Of a stretch of DNA of 64,000 bases, positions 56,505 through 63,964 are shown piece after piece (position 1 is the stretch's first letter; each line of letters begins with the position of its first letter). The stretch comes from Lachnospiraceae bacterium (GTDB lineage: Bacteria > Bacillota > Clostridia > Lachnospirales > Lachnospiraceae), in the NCBI GenBank assembly GCA_022781925.1, contig JALESO010000012.1, positions 1-64,000 of the forward strand, read 5' to 3'. The translations under genes were made by a program, and so were the position numbers. A model generated the notes under the pieces. That model saw only the letters and a program-made list of their open reading frames with translations, had not been told where the DNA came from and searched no databases.

Positions 56505-56533
56505 TTGACATAGTATACCTGCCGTGCTATATT
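56505..56533 (+). promoter_or_regulatory. Strong promoter of the codB operon
   Basis: TTGACA (56505-56510), exactly 17 bp, TATATT (56528-56533). Start expected near 56540, immediately before a terminator. Confidence 0.8.
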
Positions 56534-56543
56534 TTAGAGCGGC

Positions 56544-56590
56544 AAAGGTGCCAGAGTATGTTGCTTAAAAATACTCTCGGCACCTTTTTT
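56544..56590 (+). terminator. Leader terminator (attenuator) before codB
   Basis: AAAGGTGCC-AGAGTA (56544-56558) pairs with TACTCT-C-GGCACCTTT around a 13-nt loop and ends in TTTTTT. It starts about 4 nt after the predicted transcript start and ends 40 bp before codB. It could also end SDR readthrough. Confidence 0.85.
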
Positions 56591-56630
56591 GCGGAAAAAA
56601 CAGAATAGAGAGAAAGAGCAGGAGGATGTT

Positions 56631-57872
56631 ATGGAAAACAACCAGACAAATGAGAAACAGCAGGATTATGAGCTTCAGGCGGTACCTGACAGCGCGAGAA
56701 AAGGTTTTCTTCCAATGTTTATGATCATGATGGGTTTTACCTTTTTCTCCGCCAGCATGAGTGTCGGCGGCCAGCTTGGTATCGGACTGAACATGACAAA
56801 ATTTATATGGGCATTGCTTATCGGTAATGCGATTCTTGGTGTATATACAGGAATCCTTGGATTTATGGGATGCAAGACAGGACTTACCCTGGATCTGATG
56901 GCAAGACATGCTTTCGGAAAGAAAGGTTCCTGGCTTTGTTCCGCAATTATTACCTTTACACAGATGGGATGGTTTGGCGTAGGTATCGCAATGTTTTCCA
57001 TTCCGGTCGCAGAGTTGACAGGCATTCCGGTGGTAGTTCTTGTTATTCTGTCTGGTGGTCTTATGACAGCTTCTGCTTATTTTGGTATTAAATCTCTGGA
57101 GATCGTAAGCTGGATCGCAGTTCCGGCAGTCGGTATCCTGGGATGCATTTCCGTAGGACTTGGCGTATCTTCCATGGGCGGACTTGGTGGTCTGTTTGCA
57201 GCAGAGCCGCAGAATCCGATCACACTGGCCACAGCCATCACACTGGTGGTAGGTTCTTTTGTCAGCGGTGGTACAACAACCCCGAACTATACACGTTTTG
57301 CAAAAACAAAGAAAATCGCAGTTATTGCGACTGTTATCGCATTCTTTGTTGGAAACTCTCTGATGTTTGTATTCGGTGCCGTAGGTGGCTCCGTAACAGG
57401 ACAGGCGGATATCTTCTATATTATGATCGCACAGGGATTAGCGCTTCCGGCCATTATTGTACTTGGATTAAATATTTGGACCACAGCAGATAACGGATTA
57501 TATTCCTGCGGACTTGGACTTTCCAACATCACAGGTTGCTCCAAAAAGAAAATGGTTCTTGTCAGTGGTATTATCGGAATCGTAGCTTCTGTATGGTTAT
57601 ATTACAACTTTACTTCCTGGCTGACATTCATGGGATATGCAATTCCGCCGGTTGGTGGTGTGGTGATCACAGATTACTTCATGCATCAGAGACGTTATCT
57701 GGAAAATGATACAACAAACATGAAAACCGTAAAATGGTATGCGATCATCGCTGTTATTGCAGGTGCCATCATCGGTTTGAAAGTACCGGTTGGTATTGGT
57801 TCCATTAACTCTATCGTTGCGGCATGTGTCATTTATTTTATCGGAAGCAAGATCTGTGATAAAGAAAAATAG
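56631..57872 (+). CDS. codB: Cytosine permease
   Basis: 413 residues, about 12 membrane helices, NCS1 family. The resemblance to E. coli CodB is strong along the whole length: VPDSARKGFLP, GFTFFSASMSVGGQLGIGL, GWFGVGIAMFSIPV, LGLNIWTTADNGLYSCGLG, AIPPVGGVVITDYFM. It imports cytosine with a cation. ATG 56631 follows AGGAGG. No cytosine deaminase (codA) is adjacent; the next gene is an amidase-type hydrolase, which makes the substrate less certain. Confidence 0.88.
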   Translation: MENNQTNEKQQDYELQAVPDSARKGFLPMFMIMMGFTFFSASMSVGGQLGIGLNMTKFIWALLIGNAILGVYTGILGFMGCKTGLTLDLMARHAFGKKGSWLCSAIITFTQMGWFGVGIAMFSIPVAELTGIPVVVLVILSGGLMTASAYFGIKSLEIVSWIAVPAVGILGCISVGLGVSSMGGLGGLFAAEPQNPITLATAITLVVGSFVSGGTTTPNYTRFAKTKKIAVIATVIAFFVGNSLMFVFGAVGGSVTGQADIFYIMIAQGLALPAIIVLGLNIWTTADNGLYSCGLGLSNITGCSKKKMVLVSGIIGIVASVWLYYNFTSWLTFMGYAIPPVGGVVITDYFMHQRRYLENDTTNMKTVKWYAIIAVIAGAIIGLKVPVGIGSINSIVAACVIYFIGSKICDKEK

Positions 57873-57992
57873 AAGTAGCTTGTCAGATAAACTTCCTATC
57901 TGTATGCTGCTGTTAATGATAATATAGTATTGTTAATGTATGAATGCGAATATAAAGCGGATCATAGGAAGGATAGCAGAGGGGTACAAAGT

Positions 57993-58934
57993 ATGAACAG
58001 AGGAAATGTATTTGGAATCAATGGAAAAATCGAGACAGAATGCCTGACGGTGGTGGGCGCACAGTATGCACCCATCGGTGCTATGAGCATGGAAGATGTG
58101 GACCGCAATACAGACGTGCTGCTTTCTTTCATGGATCGGGCATCCGGCGGATTCCCGGGCTTTGATCTGTTTGTGGCACCGGAAGCGTGCATTCAGGGCT
58201 TTCCGCAGTTTGGCTGGGAAAATGCTTTGCTTACCATGGACAGTCCGCAGATCAGAAGGTTTCAGGAGAAATGTGCGGAACTGGAAGTGTACGGCGTCTT
58301 TGATTTCTTGCTTCGGGTGGATGAACAGAATAATTATACGAATACGGCAGTTGTGATCAATGACAAAGGCGAGATCATTCACCGCTATGACAAGATGAAT
58401 CCGTGGATTCCTTTCGAGGGTTCCATACCGGGACGTAGCTGTACCGTATGCGATGGACCGAAAGGCGCAAAGCTTGGTATTATCATCTGTGCGGATGGCG
58501 ATTATCCGGAGATGTGGAGAGAGGCTGCCGTGCAGGGGGCAAATGTGATCATCCGGCCGACCCACTATATGGATCCCTGGCAGAATGCCTGGGAGATCAC
58601 CAACAAATCCGGAGCCTATTTTAATCAGGTGTATGTGGTTGCAGTCAACTGTTCCGGAACCGCAGAAAATGAGAACTTTTCCTGCTTTGGACGCAGCATG
58701 ATCCTGGGACCGGATGGAAATATAATCTGTGAGGGTGCAAACGGAGCACCGTCCATGATCAAGGCGGATCTGTATCCGGGGATTATCGATGCAATGCGCA
58801 GTCAGGCGGTTCATTCCGCACCGATGTATTCCTATGCACATCGTGGTGCTTCCAGCCATCCATATGCAGGAAAAGGTCTGGATACTTCGGATTACGCAGC
58901 TTACAAGCGAGGTGAAAACGATGGCACAGTTTAA
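57993..58934 (+). CDS. Carbon-nitrogen hydrolase, aliphatic amidase/formamidase type
   Basis: 313 residues, nitrilase superfamily. The catalytic triad is visible: Glu in FVAPEACIQGFP, Lys in HRYDKMNPW, Cys in GIIICADGDYPEMWREA. A second structural motif is IIRPTHYMDPWQNAWEITNKSGAYFNQ. Length and motifs resemble AmiE/AmiF, which release ammonia from short amides or formamide. ATG 57993 follows AGAGGGG. It lies 120 bp behind codB and overlaps the next ORF by 14 nt. Substrate unproved; nitrogen release from an imported compound is a reasonable inference. Confidence 0.85.
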   Translation: MNRGNVFGINGKIETECLTVVGAQYAPIGAMSMEDVDRNTDVLLSFMDRASGGFPGFDLFVAPEACIQGFPQFGWENALLTMDSPQIRRFQEKCAELEVYGVFDFLLRVDEQNNYTNTAVVINDKGEIIHRYDKMNPWIPFEGSIPGRSCTVCDGPKGAKLGIIICADGDYPEMWREAAVQGANVIIRPTHYMDPWQNAWEITNKSGAYFNQVYVVAVNCSGTAENENFSCFGRSMILGPDGNIICEGANGAPSMIKADLYPGIIDAMRSQAVHSAPMYSYAHRGASSHPYAGKGLDTSDYAAYKRGENDGTV

Positions 58935-59136
58935 AGGAATGTTACATTTATTACACAAGCGGATGGCAGATATTTCTTATCCCATCAGCAAACAGGAGAT
59001 TCTGGAGCAGATTGGCAATGAGTGCGTTAAAGTAGATACCGATCAGTACTTGAGTGTGCGTGAAATCATTGCGCCAATTCGACAGGAGACATTTTCCTGT
59101 GCGGCAGAGTTCTACTGCGCGCTGCTTGGTGCATAA
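58921..59136 (+). CDS. Small 71-residue protein, hypothetical
   Basis: Starts at ATG 58921 with GAGGTGAAA just upstream, inside the end of the amidase gene (14-nt overlap), so it is probably translationally coupled. Sequence MAQFKGMLHLLHKRMADISY, then PISKQEILEQIGNECVKVDT; helical, no membrane segment. It weakly recalls DUF2795-type small proteins, but I am not certain. It ends 66 bp before a strong terminator, so it is the last gene of the codB operon. Confidence 0.6.
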   Translation: MAQFKGMLHLLHKRMADISYPISKQEILEQIGNECVKVDTDQYLSVREIIAPIRQETFSCAAEFYCALLGA

Positions 59137-59200
59137 AAAGTATAACTAATAGAAGAATCAGAAAGGGTGCCAGTACATTCTTTCGCAGAAAGAAAAATGA

Positions 59201-59252
59201 AAAACTCTTCAAAACCGGTAGTTTAAATGGTATCGGTTTTGGGGAGTTTTTT
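59201..59252 (+). terminator. Terminator of the codB operon
   Basis: AAAACTC-TTC-AAAACCG pairs with CGGTTTT-GGG-GAGTTTT and is followed by TT. Confidence 0.88.
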
Positions 59253-59298
59253 GCGTAAGTTATATTTACCTTAAATAAGTAAAAAATAAAAAACATTA

Positions 59299-59327
59299 TT
59301 GGCACCTAACACGCGTTGCTTTATACT
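59299..59327 (+). promoter_or_regulatory. Promoter of the Fur-like gene
   Basis: TTGGCA (59299-59304), 17 bp, TATACT (59322-59327). Confidence 0.7.
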
Positions 59328-59355
59328 AAAAAAAGATAGAGAAAGGAAATCTGAT

Positions 59356-59799
59356 ATGCAGGCAACAGAGTTAGAAAAGACGGAAAACTATTACCGGACC
59401 CAGATGCAGAAAGACAGGATCGTTGAGCGGTTAAAAGAAAACGGGTGTCGTATCACAAAACAGAGAATGGTTTTACTGGATGTAATTCTGAGTGGCAATT
59501 GCACAAGCTGCAAAGAAATTTATTATAAAGCATCGAAACTTGATTCCAAGATTGGAACGGCCACCGTATACCGTATGGTAAACCTGTTAGAAGAAATCGG
59601 AGCTATCAGCCGGGTGAATTTATATGAAGTGACCTGTGAGACAGAAAACAGGCCGGAAGAACATGTGATTGAACTGGATGATAGTTCAGTACGGGTTCTG
59701 ACAGAACCGGAGTGGATCAGAGTTATTGAACGTGGACTGCGGGCATGCGGTTACATTGACCGGCAAAATGTGCGTCAGGTAAAATATGGAACAGTATAA
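59356..59799 (+). CDS. Divergent Fur-family transcriptional regulator
   Basis: 147 residues. The N-terminal winged helix is clear (NGCRITKQRMVLLDVILSG, then KIGTATVYRMVNLLEEIGAI, about residues 30-85). The C-terminal part is short and lacks the family's usual His-rich and CxxC metal sites; only isolated Cys (VTCETE, RACGY) and one His (EEHVIEL) are seen. It may be metal-independent or sense another signal. ATG 59356 follows AAAGGAAAT. It precedes the AAA+ regulator by 137 bp with a separate promoter. Confidence 0.8.
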   Translation: MQATELEKTENYYRTQMQKDRIVERLKENGCRITKQRMVLLDVILSGNCTSCKEIYYKASKLDSKIGTATVYRMVNLLEEIGAISRVNLYEVTCETENRPEEHVIELDDSSVRVLTEPEWIRVIERGLRACGYIDRQNVRQVKYGTV

Positions 59800-59861
59800 A
59801 AGTGAGAAAAAATGGACTGTGTAAGATGCAGTTCATTTTTTTATAAAAAGTTCTGATTAAG

Positions 59862-59877
59862 TTATTGCAAAAATGCA
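59862..59877. promoter_or_regulatory. Operator copy 1 at the AAA+ regulator promoter
   Basis: TTATTGCAAAAATGCA. The core TGCA-AAAA-TGCA (59866-59877) overlaps the TTGCAA -35 box (59865-59870). Confidence 0.65.
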
Positions 59878-59893
59878 GAAAAATTCGTATTAT
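59865..59893 (+). promoter_or_regulatory. Promoter of the AAA+ regulator
   Basis: TTGCAA (59865-59870), 17 bp, TATTAT (59888-59893). Start near 59900. Confidence 0.65.
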
Positions 59894-59905
59894 TAAAGCA
59901 GATGA

Positions 59906-59921
59906 TGCATTTTTGCAATAA
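59906..59921. promoter_or_regulatory. Operator copy 2 at the AAA+ regulator promoter
   Basis: TGCATTTTTGCAATAA is the exact reverse complement of copy 1. The two 16-bp copies have centres 40 bp apart, about four helical turns, one over the -35 and one just after the predicted start. Confidence 0.65.
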
Positions 59922-59936
59922 GTGAGGAGCAAATTT

Positions 59937-61361
59937 ATGAGTGTACAGGGAAGAAATCCTGAAAATTTTCATGTGGAAGATTATCTGGAAGCAGTTCTGG
60001 ATAATTTTCATGATGGTATCTATATTACAGACCGAGAGGCAAATACGGTATATCTGAATCACAGTTATGAGCTGATCAGTGGTCTGAGAAAATCTGAAAT
60101 GATCGGGAAAAATATGAAGGATCTGGTGGAGGCAGGAGTCATTTCCATGAGTGGTACGCTGGCGGTACTGCAGAGCGGGGAGCCGGTGACCAGTGAACAG
60201 ATCTTTCGTACCGGAAAGCGTGCAGTGATCACGAGTACGCCTGTGTTTGACGGGGAGGACCATACCAATCTGGTCATGGTGGTAACGCTGGTGCGGGAAA
60301 TTACAGAAATTTATTCGATCCGCAAAGAACTGCAGCGCAAGGAACAGCAGAACCGCCGGTATATGCAGGAACTGGAACGCATGCGCAGGGAACTGGACGG
60401 AGATGTGGAACTGGTGGCAGTTGCGGAAGCGAGCAGAAAACTGGTGGAGTTTGCAAATAAGGTGGCACCGGTAGATATGCCGGTACTGCTCTGGGGAGAA
60501 AAGGGATCCGGAAAATGCCGGATGGCAAAGTATATCCATGCACATTCCAAACGCTCGGAAGCTGCTTTTCTGCGTGTTGATTTTACAGCGGTTCCAAAGG
60601 GAGATCTGGAGACTTATTTGTTTGGAACACCAGGAAATGCAGAGCATGAGCCGCAGATCGGGCTGCTTGAGAGTGCAGATGGCGGTACGCTGTATATCGA
60701 GGAACTGGCCGATATGCCGGAGGATATTCAGGGGGATCTGCTTGCCCTGCTCAGAGACAGATGCTGTGTCATGAAAGAAGGATACCTGCAGAAGTTGAAT
60801 ATCCGAATGATCGTAGGAAGCAGATATTCGATTCCGCAGTTAGAACAGATGTCCAGCATCAACCGGCAGCTTTTGCAGCATTTTTCGTTGTTTTCTGTGG
60901 AAGTGCTTCCGTTGCGGGAACGCAGAGAGGATATCATACCATTGATCGATTTTTTCCTTAATCAATATAATTACAAGACGGATCAGGATAAGCATTTTGA
61001 CAGGGAAAGCTATCAGTGTCTGAGTGCGTATCCGTGGCCGGGGAATATTCAGGAATTGCGGAATCTGGTGCAGCGGGCGGCCATTATCAGTGCCGGTGAT
61101 GTGATCAGTGTACAGGATCTGTTTCTACATGATCAGGTGGAAAAAGTGGGGCAGCGTAAGGAAATGTTTACGTATCCGGATCAGACAGATCTGAAAATGG
61201 AAGTTGCGAAATTTGAAGCCGGATATCTGGAGCATGCGTTCCAGAGATATGGAAATATCCGTGAGGCGGCGGCAAGCCTTGGCATGGACAGTTCCACATT
61301 TGTACGGAAAAGACAAAAATATGAGCAGCTTGGACTCATGAAAAATGAAAAAAAGAAATAA
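59937..61361 (+). CDS. PAS-AAA+ enhancer-binding-type regulator without GAFTGA loop
   Basis: 474 residues. A PAS sensor (about 15-125; DNFHDGIYITDREANTVYLN) leads through a coiled linker (about 130-150) to an AAA+ domain with Walker A GEKGSGK (187-193), a Walker B-like GGTLYIEELAD, and the arginine/PWPGN region AYPWPGNIQELRNLVQRA. A Fis-type HTH lies at the C-terminus (NIREAAASLGMDSSTFVRKR). The sigma-54 contact motif GAFTGA is absent: residues 227-242 read YLFGTPGNAEHEPQIG. It is thus likely a sigma-70 regulator like TyrR. It probably controls itself and abfD (shared operators). Confidence 0.88.
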   Translation: MSVQGRNPENFHVEDYLEAVLDNFHDGIYITDREANTVYLNHSYELISGLRKSEMIGKNMKDLVEAGVISMSGTLAVLQSGEPVTSEQIFRTGKRAVITSTPVFDGEDHTNLVMVVTLVREITEIYSIRKELQRKEQQNRRYMQELERMRRELDGDVELVAVAEASRKLVEFANKVAPVDMPVLLWGEKGSGKCRMAKYIHAHSKRSEAAFLRVDFTAVPKGDLETYLFGTPGNAEHEPQIGLLESADGGTLYIEELADMPEDIQGDLLALLRDRCCVMKEGYLQKLNIRMIVGSRYSIPQLEQMSSINRQLLQHFSLFSVEVLPLRERREDIIPLIDFFLNQYNYKTDQDKHFDRESYQCLSAYPWPGNIQELRNLVQRAAIISAGDVISVQDLFLHDQVEKVGQRKEMFTYPDQTDLKMEVAKFEAGYLEHAFQRYGNIREAAASLGMDSSTFVRKRQKYEQLGLMKNEKKK

Positions 61362-61386
61362 GTAAAAAAACAGGTTTAAAATACAA

Positions 61387-61447
61387 AAAGGACTGTTGTT
61401 TGTGCACATTGTACAGTGAAATGAGCGCAAACGGCGGTCCTTGTTTT
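61387..61447 (+). terminator. Terminator after the AAA+ regulator
   Basis: AAGGAC-T-G-TT-GTTTG-TGC pairs with GCG-CAAAC-GG-C-G-GTCCTT with several mismatches, then TGTTTT. Confidence 0.7.
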
Positions 61448-61479
61448 AAATTTGTCTGATATTTTGTGAAACCTTATAA

Positions 61480-61508
61480 TTGCAAAAATACATATAATGA
61501 TGTATAAT
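61480..61508 (+). promoter_or_regulatory. Promoter of abfD
   Basis: TTGCAA (61480-61485), exactly 17 bp, TATAAT (61503-61508). Same -35 sequence and spacing as the regulator promoter. The -10 sits in the centre of the palindrome TGATGTATAATTACATCA (61498-61515). Confidence 0.8.
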
Positions 61509-61562
61509 TACATCATAAACAAAAATGTGATGCAAAAACGCAATCTAAAATGCAAAAATGGA
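61481..61562. promoter_or_regulatory. Three operator-like copies at the abfD promoter
   Basis: TGCAAAAATACA (61481-61492, over the -35), TGCAAAAACGCA (61531-61542) and TGCAAAAATGGA (61551-61562, touching the ribosome site). Each differs at one base from TGCA-AAAA-TGCA. Confidence 0.55.
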
Positions 61563-61573
61563 GGTAAAACAAA

Positions 61574-63025
61574 ATGGCACTTATGACAGGTGAACAGTAC
61601 ATTGAAAGTATCCGCAAAATGAACATGGAGATTTACATGTTCGGTGAGAAGGTAGAGAATCCGGTGGACAACCCAATCCTTCGTCCATCCTTAAATTCCG
61701 TAAGAATGACTTACGATCTGGCTCAGGATCCGCAGTATCAGGATCTGATGGTAGTAACTTCTCCGTTTACAGGCGAGAAGATCAACCGTTTCACACACAT
61801 TCATCAGAGCACAGAAGATCTGAAAAACAAAGTAAAAATGCAGAGACTTCTGGGTCAGAAGACCGCAGCCTGTTTCCAGCGTTGTGTAGGTATGGATGCA
61901 TTCAATGCAGAGTTCTCCACAACATATGAAATTGATAAAAAATACGGTACATCTTATCATGAGAATTTCAAAAAATTTATGAACTACTGTGCAACAAACG
62001 ATTTAACCGTAGATGGCGCTATGACAGATCCGAAGGGTGACCGTTCCAAAGCTCCTCATGCGCAGGAAGATCCGGATATGTACTTACACGTAGTAGAGCG
62101 CCGTCCGGACGGTATCGTTGTACGTGGTGCAAAAGCACATCAGACAGGTATTTGTAATTCCCACGAAGTAATCGTTATGCCGACTATCGCTATGGGACCG
62201 GATGACAAAGACTATGCAGTATCCTTCGCAGTACCGGTTGATTCTGAAGGTATCTTTATGATCATTGGTCGCCAGTCCTGTGATACAAGAAAACTAGAAG
62301 GTACACAGATGGATGTTGGAAATTCTGAATTCGGTGGTGTAGAGGCTCTGGTTATTTTCGAAGATGTATTTGTACCGAATGACCGTATCTTTATGAATGG
62401 CGAATCTGAGTTTGCCGGAATGCTGGTAGAGCGTTTCGCAGGTTACCATCGTCAGTCATACGGCGGATGTAAAGTTGGTGTTGGTGATGTCCTCATCGGT
62501 GCAGCAGCAGTTGCAGCTGAGTATAACGGTGTTGCAAAAGCTTCCGCAGTAAAAGATAAACTTATTGAGATGACACATTTAAATGAGACATTATATTGCT
62601 GTGGTCTTGCCTGCTCCACAGAGGGTACCGCTACAGAGTCCGGCGCATACATCATCAACCTGCTTCTTGCAAACGTATGTAAACAGAACGTTACACGTTT
62701 CCCATATGAGATCGTTCGTCTGGCAGAAGATATCGCAGGCGGCCTGATGGTTACCGCTCCGGCAGAGAAAGACTTCCGCGACGAGAAACTTGGCAAATAC
62801 ATTGACAAATACTTAAGAGGCGTTGCTGATGTAACAACAGAGAACCGTCTGAGAATCCTTCGTCTGATCGAGAACCTTTCTCTTGGTACAGCAGCCGTTG
62901 GATATCGTACAGAGTCCATGCATGGTGCAGGTTCTCCGCAGGCTCAGCGTATCATGATCGCCCGTCAGGGTAACCTTGGTATGAAGAAACAGCTTGCAAA
63001 AGCAATCGCACATATCGAGGAGTAG
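61574..63025 (+). CDS. abfD: 4-hydroxybutyryl-CoA dehydratase / vinylacetyl-CoA isomerase
   Basis: 483 residues (Clostridium enzyme about 490). The [4Fe-4S] ligands are all present: C100 and C104 (AACFQRCVG), H292 and C299 in YHRQSYGGCKVG. The catalytic Y296, K300 and E257 of the known structure are also in place, with T191 in AHQTGICNSHE and the C-terminal ESMHGAGSPQAQR. It is an FAD/iron-sulfur enzyme that converts 4-hydroxybutyryl-CoA to crotonyl-CoA, an oxygen-sensitive step toward butyrate. The usual partner genes (CoA transferase, 4-hydroxybutyrate dehydrogenase) are not adjacent. Codon use suggests high expression. Members of the 4-hydroxyphenylacetate hydroxylase family lack the cluster, so that alternative is unlikely. 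Confidence 0.9.
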   Translation: MALMTGEQYIESIRKMNMEIYMFGEKVENPVDNPILRPSLNSVRMTYDLAQDPQYQDLMVVTSPFTGEKINRFTHIHQSTEDLKNKVKMQRLLGQKTAACFQRCVGMDAFNAEFSTTYEIDKKYGTSYHENFKKFMNYCATNDLTVDGAMTDPKGDRSKAPHAQEDPDMYLHVVERRPDGIVVRGAKAHQTGICNSHEVIVMPTIAMGPDDKDYAVSFAVPVDSEGIFMIIGRQSCDTRKLEGTQMDVGNSEFGGVEALVIFEDVFVPNDRIFMNGESEFAGMLVERFAGYHRQSYGGCKVGVGDVLIGAAAVAAEYNGVAKASAVKDKLIEMTHLNETLYCCGLACSTEGTATESGAYIINLLLANVCKQNVTRFPYEIVRLAEDIAGGLMVTAPAEKDFRDEKLGKYIDKYLRGVADVTTENRLRILRLIENLSLGTAAVGYRTESMHGAGSPQAQRIMIARQGNLGMKKQLAKAIAHIEE

Positions 63026-63102
63026 TTCTGATTCCAAAGCTACATATATTATAGCACTGATGGATCTGCATGAATTATGAGGTCATCAGCAGATAATGAT
63101 CG

Positions 63103-63144
63103 TACCTGCATTTGTTTCTATTTATGTGGAAACGAATGCAGGTA
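63103..63144. terminator. 16-bp hairpin between abfD and nifU
   Basis: TACCTGCATTTGTTTC (63103-63118) and GAAACGAATGCAGGTA (63129-63144) pair with one mismatch. Followed by TATAATAAG, with no strong U-tract. Confidence 0.55.
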
Positions 63145-63197
63145 TATAATAAGAGATAAAGGGTAAAAGAATATATCAATTATGAGGAGGAACCACC

Positions 63198-63500
63198 ATG
63201 GGAGAATTGGAAATTAGCAAAATTGAACAGGTTTTGGATGAAAAGGTGCGCCCGAACCTGGCTCAGCATGGAGGCGATATCGAGATTGAGAAAATTGAAG
63301 ATGGTGTGCTTCATGTGAGAATGCGTGGACAGTGCAGCGGATGTCCTTCTGCAGAGCTGACGTTGGAAAACCTGGTAAACACAGAGTTGAAAGAAGCGTT
63401 TCCGGAACTGAAGGATGTTGTGCTGGTGACAGGTGTCAGCGATGATCTGATCGCGCAGGCACGGCAGATCATGCGCCAGAGAAAAGAAGCTAAAAAATAA
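63198..63500 (+). CDS. NifU-domain iron-sulfur scaffold protein
   Basis: 100 residues, only the C-terminal NifU domain (Nfu type). The opening VRPNLAQHGGDIEIEKI and the cluster motif QCSGCPSAELTLENLVN (CxxC) are intact. It carries and delivers [4Fe-4S] clusters. GAGGAGG precedes the ATG. It is adjacent to abfD, whose product needs such a cluster, and is 2 nt ahead of the FabZ-like gene. Confidence 0.93.
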   Translation: MGELEISKIEQVLDEKVRPNLAQHGGDIEIEKIEDGVLHVRMRGQCSGCPSAELTLENLVNTELKEAFPELKDVVLVTGVSDDLIAQARQIMRQRKEAKK

Positions 63501-63502
63501 AA

Positions 63503-63940
63503 ATGATAGAAAAAGAAGAAATTAAGAAAATTTTGCCGCACAGAGAACCGCTACTTTTAGTAGACCGTGTGACAAAACTCCAATTACCGGATCGAATCGA
63601 GGCGGAAGTGGACATACAGAAGGACTGGCAGATCTTTCAGGGACATTTTCCGGAACAGCCGATCTTGCCGGGCATTTATATTATGGAAAGTATGGCACAG
63701 ACAGCAGACATCCTGTTATTGCTTTCGGAGCAGAACCGTGGAAAACTGCCATTATTTTTTCAGGTAAGCCAGATGCGGTTTTACCATCCGGTATATCCGG
63801 GGGAACGCTTGTATCTGAGCGCACAGTTACTATCAGACGCAGGAAATGGTATGTATGACTGCAGGGTGACGGCGAAAACAGATGCGGGACGTGCTGCAGC
63901 CGGTGTAATTACACTGGCAATGAAGGAAAAATCAGAATAG
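63503..63940 (+). CDS. FabZ-like (3R)-hydroxyacyl-ACP dehydratase
   Basis: 145 residues, hot-dog fold. Catalytic His in ILPHREPLLLVDRV and Glu/Gly region HFPEQPILPGIYIMESMAQ match FabZ. It dehydrates hydroxyacyl-ACP. The usual fab operon is not here; a probable acyl carrier protein follows, so it may belong to a specialised acyl pathway rather than general fatty acid synthesis. Confidence 0.85.
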   Translation: MIEKEEIKKILPHREPLLLVDRVTKLQLPDRIEAEVDIQKDWQIFQGHFPEQPILPGIYIMESMAQTADILLLLSEQNRGKLPLFFQVSQMRFYHPVYPGERLYLSAQLLSDAGNGMYDCRVTAKTDAGRAAAGVITLAMKEKSE

Positions 63941-63964
63941 CATAAAATATATGAGGATAAGACA

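Noticed and set aside
57933..58958. Long minus-strand ORF over the amidase gene
   Set aside because: Antisense shadow of a gene whose catalytic residues are clear on the + strand; Cys/His/Ile-rich composition is typical of reverse-frame artefacts here.
59299..59319. Possible sigma-54 promoter (TTGGCAC ... TTGC)
   Set aside because: The gap between TGGCAC and TTGC is 10 bp instead of 5, and the same bases make a good sigma-70 promoter with TATACT.
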